A DNA stretch of 7,530 bases, taken from JBGPFS01 sp041483455 (GTDB lineage Bacteria > Chloroflexota > Limnocylindria > Limnocylindrales > CSP1-4). The position numbers were made by a program, and so were the translations under genes. The DNA is taken from NCBI GenBank assembly GCA_041483455.1, contig JBGPFS010000116.1, positions 1 to 7,530 of the forward strand. Reading direction: 5' to 3'. Below are positions 6,485 to 7,530 of this stretch, one piece after another (within the stretch, counting starts at the first letter, position 1; every line of letters begins with the position of its first letter). The notes beneath the pieces are model-generated. The model was not told the origin of the DNA. It saw only the letters and a list, made by a program, of their open reading frames with translations, and did no database searches.

Positions 6485-7530
6485 GCCCGCGACGAGCCCG
6501 TGGCCTCGATCTCGCCGGCAGCGGCGAGTGCCCGCATCGGGCGCCCCGAGCCGCCTCGTCGTTCCGCAACGACCTCGGCCATGATCGCGAGAGCTGTCTC
6601 GGACGGTGCTCGGCCGCCCAGGTCGAGGCCGATCGGGCCCCGGAGCCGGTCGAGGTCCTGGGGCGCCACCCCCGCCTCGGCCAGCCGCGCCCGACGGTCC
6701 GCCTGCGTCTTGCGCGACCCCACGGCGCCGACATACCGGCAGCCGCGGCTGAGCGCTTCGACGATCGCCGGCTCGTCGAACTTCACGTCGTGGGTCAGGA
6801 CCGCGACCGCGTCGGCCGGACCCAGGCCGATCTCCTCGGCCACCTCGTCCGGCCAGCCGACGACGAGCCGGTCGACGTCCGGGAACCGGGCCGAGGTCGC
6901 GAACGACGCGCGGCCGTCGACGACGATCGTCTCGTAACCGAGCTCGCGGGCGAGCCTGACGAGCGACCGCGCGACCTCGACCGCACCCACGACGACGAGC
7001 CGCGGCCGGATCGGGTAGGCCTCGACGAACAGCTGCCGCCCGCCGAGCTCGATCGTCCGGGACAGGCCAGTACGGAGCGCCTCGCGCGCGGCGGTCACCA
7101 GCGCCCCGTCCAGCGCCGGGTCGCCCAGTGACCCTTCGAGCTGCCCGTCGTCGTGCACCACGAGCGGCGGCTCGGGCGGGCTTCCCTCGCCGCGCCGGTG
7201 CGGCCCGAACCGCGGCGGCGGCGAATCGGGGGGGAGCGGCGTCACGAGCGCGCGGCCGCCGGAGCGCCCCGACCGGGTGAGCCGGGCCGCCTCGATCGCA
7301 GCCTCCGGCACGGTCGGCGAGACGAGGACATCGATCGTCCCGCCGCAGGCGAGACCCACGTCCCATGCCTGCTCGTCGCTGATCCCGTAGCGAACCACCC
7401 GTGCTCGGCCGGCCTTCCGGGCCGCCCAGATCTCTTCGGCCGCCGCCCCTTCGACGCACCCGCCGGACACCGAGCCCGCGATCCGCCCGTCGTCGGTCAC
7501 CAACAGCACCGCACCCTCGGGCCGGGGCGC
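6481..7530 (-). CDS. XdhC/CoxI-family molybdenum cofactor chaperone (5' end outside window)
   Basis: The frame is open from the right window edge to the stop at 6481, giving 349 visible residues starting APRPEGAVLLVTDDGR. In this family that segment lies some tens of residues into the protein, so the true start is outside the window; the GTG at 7509 is just an internal Val. The N-terminal XdhC/CoxI domain shows GSVSGGCVEGA, with the conserved Cys at visible residue 25, and LACGGTIDVLV. A proline-rich linker (PLPPDSPPPRFG) leads to LEGSLGDPALDGALV. The C-terminal Rossmann domain has LVVVGAVEVARSLVRLA, AVLTHDVKFDEPAI, YVGAVGSRKT and PIGLDLGGRAPSETALAI. XdhC proteins bind the molybdopterin cofactor, protect it and promote its sulfuration and insertion into molybdenum hydroxylases. 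The 4-nt overlap with the cytidylyltransferase-like gene suggests direct handover of new cofactor. It keeps the canonical SGGC and SRK motifs, unlike the second family member behind coxL. Confidence 0.92.
   Translation of the reverse strand, partial: APRPEGAVLLVTDDGRIAGSVSGGCVEGAAAEEIWAARKAGRARVVRYGISDEQAWDVGLACGGTIDVLVSPTVPEAAIEAARLTRSGRSGGRALVTPLPPDSPPPRFGPHRRGEGSPPEPPLVVHDDGQLEGSLGDPALDGALVTAAREALRTGLSRTIELGGRQLFVEAYPIRPRLVVVGAVEVARSLVRLARELGYETIVVDGRASFATSARFPDVDRLVVGWPDEVAEEIGLGPADAVAVLTHDVKFDEPAIVEALSRGCRYVGAVGSRKTQADRRARLAEAGVAPQDLDRLRGPIGLDLGGRAPSETALAIMAEVVAERRGGSGRPMRALAAAGEIEATGSSRA

Noticed and set aside
6485..7459. Upstream extension of the nucleotidyltransferase frame, as a possible fusion protein
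   Set aside because: The extension lies under the xdhC-like gene in another frame, is Arg/Gly/Ala-rich and motif-free. The GTG in the GTGA overlap gives a normal family length.
1..7530. CRISPR array, tRNA/rRNA gene, insertion sequence or phage remnant
   Set aside because: I saw no regularly spaced long repeats, RNA gene signatures, transposase motifs or terminal inverted repeats. Coding density and base use are uniform across the window.

Overview
The window is strongly GC-rich, with most third codon positions G or C. Every gene I can support lies on the minus strand, so the biological reading direction is from position 7530 down to 1. The locus encodes a form I (true CO-oxidising, Mo/Cu) aerobic carbon monoxide dehydrogenase plus cofactor-maturation genes. 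The host is probably an aerobic, GC-rich bacterium that can use CO. Chloroflexota or Actinomycetota seem most likely from general protein character, but nothing in the window fixes the taxon.

Layout in transcription order. (1) 7530-6481: an XdhC/CoxI-family cofactor chaperone whose 5' end lies outside the window. (2) 6484-5891: a MobA/MocA-like molybdopterin nucleotidyltransferase starting with GTG inside a GTGA overlap with gene 1. (3) 5898-5020: a class I SAM-dependent methyltransferase overlapping gene 2 by 8 nt. (4) 5019-4773: a 247-bp non-coding gap with short direct repeats, a small GC hairpin and a plausible sigma70-type promoter. (5) 4772-3897 coxM (FAD subunit), 3883-3377 coxS (2x[2Fe-2S] subunit) and 3358-989 coxL (Mo/Cu catalytic subunit), in the M-S-L order typical of form I operons, each preceded by a good Shine-Dalgarno sequence. 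(6) 984-1: a second XdhC/CoxF-like protein, 4 nt after coxL, which runs into a C-terminal YHS metal-binding domain and leaves the window without a stop.

How they work together: CoxL-CoxS-CoxM form the enzyme that oxidises CO to CO2 at a [CuSMoO2] site and passes electrons through two [2Fe-2S] clusters to FAD and then to the respiratory chain. The nucleotidyltransferase would make the molybdopterin cytosine dinucleotide form of the cofactor. The XdhC-type proteins would hold, mature and insert it. The methyltransferase has no known role in this pathway.

The most interesting element is the XdhC-YHS fusion directly behind coxL. A cysteine-rich, possibly metal-binding domain joined to a cofactor-maturation protein, beside an enzyme that needs copper, makes it a candidate for copper handling during active-site assembly. 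This is inference. The rest of the locus is recognisable CO dehydrogenase biology.
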